NCBI GenBank assembly: GCA_001768325.1
Contig: MENQ01000024.1
Coordinates: forward strand, 186,001 to 250,000
Length of the DNA stretch: 64,000 nucleotides
Direction: 5' to 3'
Origin: Bacteroidetes bacterium GWC2_46_850
GTDB lineage: Bacteria > Bacteroidota > Bacteroidia > Bacteroidales > Dysgonomonadaceae
The number at the start of each line of letters is the position of its first letter. Position 1 is the first letter of the stretch. The position numbers and the translations under genes are program-made. Below the pieces are notes generated by a model. It saw nothing but the letters and a program-made list of their open reading frames with translations, was not told the DNA's origin and ran no database searches. This document shows positions 60,765-64,000 of this stretch, piece after piece.

Positions 60765-63020
60765 ATGATATTCGATAGTAACATGATCCGTGATGTGTAC
60801 GCACATCTGCCGGAAAAAATTAAACAGGCCAAAACAGTTTTACAACGTCCGCTTACGCTGACAGAGAAGATTCTCTTTGCCCATCTCTCGCCGGGGACAC
60901 CGTTGAAGGACTATCAGCGCGCAAACGACTATGTGGACTTTGCCCCCGACCGGGTGGCTATGCAGGATGCTACCGCCCAGATGGCGCTGCTGCAGTTGAT
61001 GAACTCTGGCCGCACAACCGTGGCGGTTCCCTCCACGGTGCACTGCGACCACCTGATTCAGGCCTATAAAAATGCAGAGACAGACTTGCAGACAGCAAAC
61101 GTTACCAACCGTGAAGTGTTTGAGTTTTTGCGCGATGTATCCAATAAATATGGAATAGGATTCTGGAAACCGGGTGCAGGCATCATCCACCAGGTGGTGC
61201 TGGAAAACTACGCTTTTCCGGGTGGGATGATGATTGGCACCGATTCGCATACTCCCAATGCCGGAGGACTCGGCATGATTGCTATCGGCGTGGGTGGTGC
61301 CGATGCCGTGGATGTAATGGCCGGTCTGCCCTGGGAACTCAAGATGCCCAAACTGATCGGCGTGAAGCTCACCGGCAAGCTCTCCGGCTGGAGTGCCCCC
61401 AAGGATGTAATCCTGAAGGTGGCCGGCATTCTCACCGTGAAAGGAGGTACCAATGCGGTCATTGAATACTTCGGCGAGGGAGCTGCTTCGCTCTCGGCAA
61501 CAGGCAAGGGTACTATCTGTAATATGGGAGCCGAGGTGGGAGCTACGACCTCCATCTTTCCTTTCGACCAGAAGTCGGCTGCCTATCTGGAGCAGACCGG
61601 CAGAAAAGAGGTGGCCGATGCGGCACGGGCGATCATGGAATATCTGCAGCCCGACCCCGAGGTGGTGGTCAATCCCGAAAAATATTACGATCAGCTGATC
61701 GAGATCAATCTCTCCGAACTTGAACCTCATATCAATGGGCCATTTACACCCGATGCAGCTTATACCATCTCCGAGTTTGGCGAGGCGGTGAAGAAAAACA
61801 ACTACCCCCGCAGGATGGAGGTGGGCCTCATTGGATCATGCACCAACTCCTCCTATGAAGATCTTACCCGCGCCGTTTCCATCGTGAAGCAGGCACGTGA
61901 TGCGCATGTGCCGGTGAAGGCACAGTTTCTCATCAATCCCGGGTCGGAGCAAATACGTTATACCGCAGAGCGTGACGGCATCCTTCAGATGTTTGAAGAG
62001 GCCGGCGCCACCATCATTGCCAATGCCTGCGGCCCCTGCATCGGTCAATGGAAACGCGATGAGGAGGCCACGGAACGTTCCAACTCCATTGTTACCTCCT
62101 TCAACCGTAATTTTGCCAAGCGTAACGATGGCAACCCCAACACCCATGCCTTTGTGACATCGCCCGAGCTGGTGGCTGCATTGACCATTGCTGGTGACCT
62201 TTGCTTTAACCCGCTGACCGACACGTTGGAGAACGCGGAAGGGAAACAGGTGAAACTGGCCGAACCCACCGGCTATGAGCTGCCACCTCTGGGTTATGAC
62301 GTGAAGGATGCGGGGTACCTCGCACCGTCACCCGATGGTAAGGAAGTTCAGGTATCCATTGATCCGGCTTCCAACAGGCTGCAAAAGCTGGAGCCGTTCC
62401 CCGCATGGGATGGTAAGGATCTCAGCACCCTGCCGCTGCTGATAAAAGTGCAGGGAAAATGTACCACCGATCACATATCGATGGCCGGACCATGGCTTCG
62501 TTTCCGCGGACACCTCGACAACATCTCCGACAACATGTTGATTGGTGCTGTGAACGCCTTCAACGAAAAAACCAACGCCGTCCTCAATCCCAACACACTG
62601 GAATATGAACCTGTTCCTTCGTTGGCACGAAAGTTTAAAGCTTTGGGAGTTGGCTCGGTCGTGGTGGCCGAAGAGAACTATGGCGAAGGGTCGAGCCGCG
62701 AACATGCTGCCATGGAGCCGCGTCACCTGAATGTAAAGGTGATCCTGGTTAAATCATTTGCCCGTATTCACGAGACCAACCTGAAGAAACAGGGCATGCT
62801 GGCTCTCACCTTCGTGAACAAGGATGACTACAACAAGGTGCAGGAGCGGGATAAGATCAGTGTGACGGGACTCGCCGGGTTCGCTCCGGGAAAAAATCTC
62901 ACCGTAGAGTTGTTGCACCCCGATGGTTCAAAGGATACCTTCGAGGCAGCCCACACCTACAATCAACAACAGATAGCCTGGTTCAGAGCGGGTAGTGCGC
63001 TGAACGCGATGAAAAAGTAA
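60765..63020 (+). CDS. acn: Aconitate hydratase, mitochondrial type
   Basis: Isomerises citrate to isocitrate via cis-aconitate in the TCA cycle. The 751-residue product has the 4Fe-4S ligands C359 ([12 protein letters not shown]), C422 and C425 ([10 protein letters not shown]), at positions close to those of mitochondrial aconitase. [20 protein letters not shown] and the C-terminal swivel domain with [17 protein letters not shown] are conserved. The start ATG at 60765 matches the family; an internal ATG at 60783 is possible. Isocitrate dehydrogenase follows 24 bases later, so the two likely form an operon. Confidence 0.95.
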   Translation: MIFDSNMIRDVYAHLPEKIKQAKTVLQRPLTLTEKILFAHLSPGTPLKDYQRANDYVDFAPDRVAMQDATAQMALLQLMNSGRTTVAVPSTVHCDHLIQAYKNAETDLQTANVTNREVFEFLRDVSNKYGIGFWKPGAGIIHQVVLENYAFPGGMMIGTDSHTPNAGGLGMIAIGVGGADAVDVMAGLPWELKMPKLIGVKLTGKLSGWSAPKDVILKVAGILTVKGGTNAVIEYFGEGAASLSATGKGTICNMGAEVGATTSIFPFDQKSAAYLEQTGRKEVADAARAIMEYLQPDPEVVVNPEKYYDQLIEINLSELEPHINGPFTPDAAYTISEFGEAVKKNNYPRRMEVGLIGSCTNSSYEDLTRAVSIVKQARDAHVPVKAQFLINPGSEQIRYTAERDGILQMFEEAGATIIANACGPCIGQWKRDEEATERSNSIVTSFNRNFAKRNDGNPNTHAFVTSPELVAALTIAGDLCFNPLTDTLENAEGKQVKLAEPTGYELPPLGYDVKDAGYLAPSPDGKEVQVSIDPASNRLQKLEPFPAWDGKDLSTLPLLIKVQGKCTTDHISMAGPWLRFRGHLDNISDNMLIGAVNAFNEKTNAVLNPNTLEYEPVPSLARKFKALGVGSVVVAEENYGEGSSREHAAMEPRHLNVKVILVKSFARIHETNLKKQGMLALTFVNKDDYNKVQERDKISVTGLAGFAPGKNLTVELLHPDGSKDTFEAAHTYNQQQIAWFRAGSALNAMKK

Positions 63021-63044
63021 ATCAACCTTAACATAAACAGCCTC

Positions 63045-64000
63045 ATGCAAATAACCAAACAAGGTGACCGGCTTCTTGTCCCGGATCATCCCGTGATTCC
63101 TTTTATAGAGGGTGACGGGATTGGCAAAGAGATTACTCCCTTTGTTCAGCAGATCATCGATGCGGCAGTGGAAAAAAAATATGGAGGCAAAAGACAGATT
63201 ACCTGGCAGGAAGTGCTCGCGGGAGAAAAAGCCTATAACAAGGTGGGGAGCTGGCTTCCTGCTGAGACAGTGGAGACGTTTCGCAATAATCCCATCGGGA
63301 TTAAGGGTCCGCTCACCACGCCGGTGGGAGAGGGAATCCGCTCTCTGAATGTGGCGTTGCGTCAGGAGCTCGATCTATACGTATGCCTGCGCCCGGTACG
63401 CTGGTTCCGGGGCGTAGCCACTCCCCTGCTACACCCCGAGAAGGTGCATGTAACAATCTTTCGGGAGAATACCGAAGATATTTACGCCGGCATTGAGTGG
63501 GCGGCTGGCACGCCTGAAGTGAGAAAAGTGCTCGCCTTCCTGAAAGAGGAGATGGGCGTTGCAAAAATTCGTTTCCCCGAGACTACTTCCATCGGGGTAA
63601 AACCGGTGTCGGTGGAGGGTACGGAGCGACTGGTGCGCGCTGCCATTCTCTATGCATTGGAGCATAAGCTGCCTTCCGTCACGCTGGTACATAAGGGCAA
63701 TATCATGAAATTTACCGAGGGTGGTTTCAAAAAGTGGGGATATGCCTTGGCTGAGCGTGAGTTTCCCGATCAGACTTTCACGGAACACCGGTTTAACAGC
63801 ATAAAAACCGAAAAGGGACTCGATGCGGCAGTGGCAGCCTACAACCAGGCTCTTTCATCGGGCAGGGTCTTTATCAAGGATGTCATTGCCGATGCTTTTC
63901 TGCAAAATACCTTGCTAAAACCGGAAGAGTATGCCGTGGTGGCTACGCTCAACCTGAACGGCGACTACATCTCGGATCAGCTGGCTGCCATGGTGGGCGG
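63045..64000 (+). CDS. icd: Isocitrate dehydrogenase (NADP-type), 3' part cut by window end
   Basis: Oxidises isocitrate to 2-oxoglutarate and CO2. About 318 codons are visible from ATG 63045, reading [20 protein letters not shown]. Landmarks are [10 protein letters not shown], the substrate-binding [18 protein letters not shown] with the conserved Ser-Leu-Asn, [31 protein letters not shown] and the metal-binding region starting [11 protein letters not shown]. No stop occurs before the window edge, so the C-terminal part is missing. The NADP assignment follows from similarity to prokaryotic Icd and is not proven by the visible part. Confidence 0.92.
   Translation, partial: MQITKQGDRLLVPDHPVIPFIEGDGIGKEITPFVQQIIDAAVEKKYGGKRQITWQEVLAGEKAYNKVGSWLPAETVETFRNNPIGIKGPLTTPVGEGIRSLNVALRQELDLYVCLRPVRWFRGVATPLLHPEKVHVTIFRENTEDIYAGIEWAAGTPEVRKVLAFLKEEMGVAKIRFPETTSIGVKPVSVEGTERLVRAAILYALEHKLPSVTLVHKGNIMKFTEGGFKKWGYALAEREFPDQTFTEHRFNSIKTEKGLDAAVAAYNQALSSGRVFIKDVIADAFLQNTLLKPEEYAVVATLNLNGDYISDQLAAMVG

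Overview
The window looks like chromosome of a strictly or facultatively anaerobic Bacteroidota, order Bacteroidales, probably close to Dysgonomonadaceae/Porphyromonadaceae. This rests on a SusC/SusD pair, the LpxC-FabZ fusion, an Rnf operon headed by an RseC-like gene, a TPP riboswitch driving a TonB receptor plus PnuT, and repeated TAnnTTTG -7 promoter elements with few purine-rich ribosome sites. The taxonomic placement is inference; no rRNA is present.

Layout. (1) 1-5.2 kb: recO, a thiamine pyrophosphokinase, and a leftward nitric-oxide defence set (Rrf2 regulator with three cysteines, quinol NO reductase, RIC/ScdA di-iron repair protein). (2) 5.4-11.9 kb: a 2-oxoacid (pyruvate or acetoin) dehydrogenase operon with an unusual split, where E2 has two E3-binding domains but no lipoyl domain and E3 carries the lipoyl domain. 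A lipoate ligase follows after a 168-bp nested inverted-repeat element. (3) 11.8-14.9 kb: leftward thiamine uptake operon (TPP riboswitch, TonB receptor, PnuT). (4) 15.1-22.3 kb: housekeeping genes relA/spoT, a YtxH/holin-like envelope trio, miaB, a possible small RNA unit, a small membrane protein and an acetyl-CoA hydrolase/CoA-transferase. (5) 22.4-47.7 kb: a polysaccharide utilisation locus. It has an AraC regulator divergent from a sugar MFS transporter, a DUF5107-TPR protein, three GH2 lipoprotein glycosidases, SusC, SusD, an SGNH hydrolase, a serine-type sulfatase, a heparinase II/III-type lyase and a GH88 unsaturated glucuronyl hydrolase. It ends at tRNA-Pro(GGG). (6) 48.0-53.3 kb: lipid A genes lpxD, lpxC-fabZ, lpxA, then agmatine deiminase and N-carbamoylputrescine amidase. 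(7) 53.4-60.6 kb, leftward: a low-complexity lipoprotein, a tandem intergenic repeat, and rnfBCDGEA with an RseC-like gene. (8) 60.7-64 kb: aconitase and the start of isocitrate dehydrogenase, cut by the window end.

How the parts fit. The PUL enzymes suggest attack on a sulfated, uronate-containing polysaccharide: the lyase makes unsaturated oligosaccharides, GH88 removes the unsaturated uronate, the sulfatase and SGNH enzyme strip substituents, the GH2 enzymes trim the rest, and the MFS protein imports free sugar. The exact glycan cannot be read from sequence alone. The thiamine and lipoate salvage genes supply the cofactors of the adjacent dehydrogenase complex, and Rnf links reduced ferredoxin to NAD and an ion gradient.

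I found no complete novel defence system, CRISPR array, prophage or insertion sequence. The most unusual items are the nested inverted-repeat element at 10497-10674, the lipoyl-domain arrangement of the dehydrogenase, the regulatory repeats of the PUL, and a candidate short RNA at about 20060-20141.
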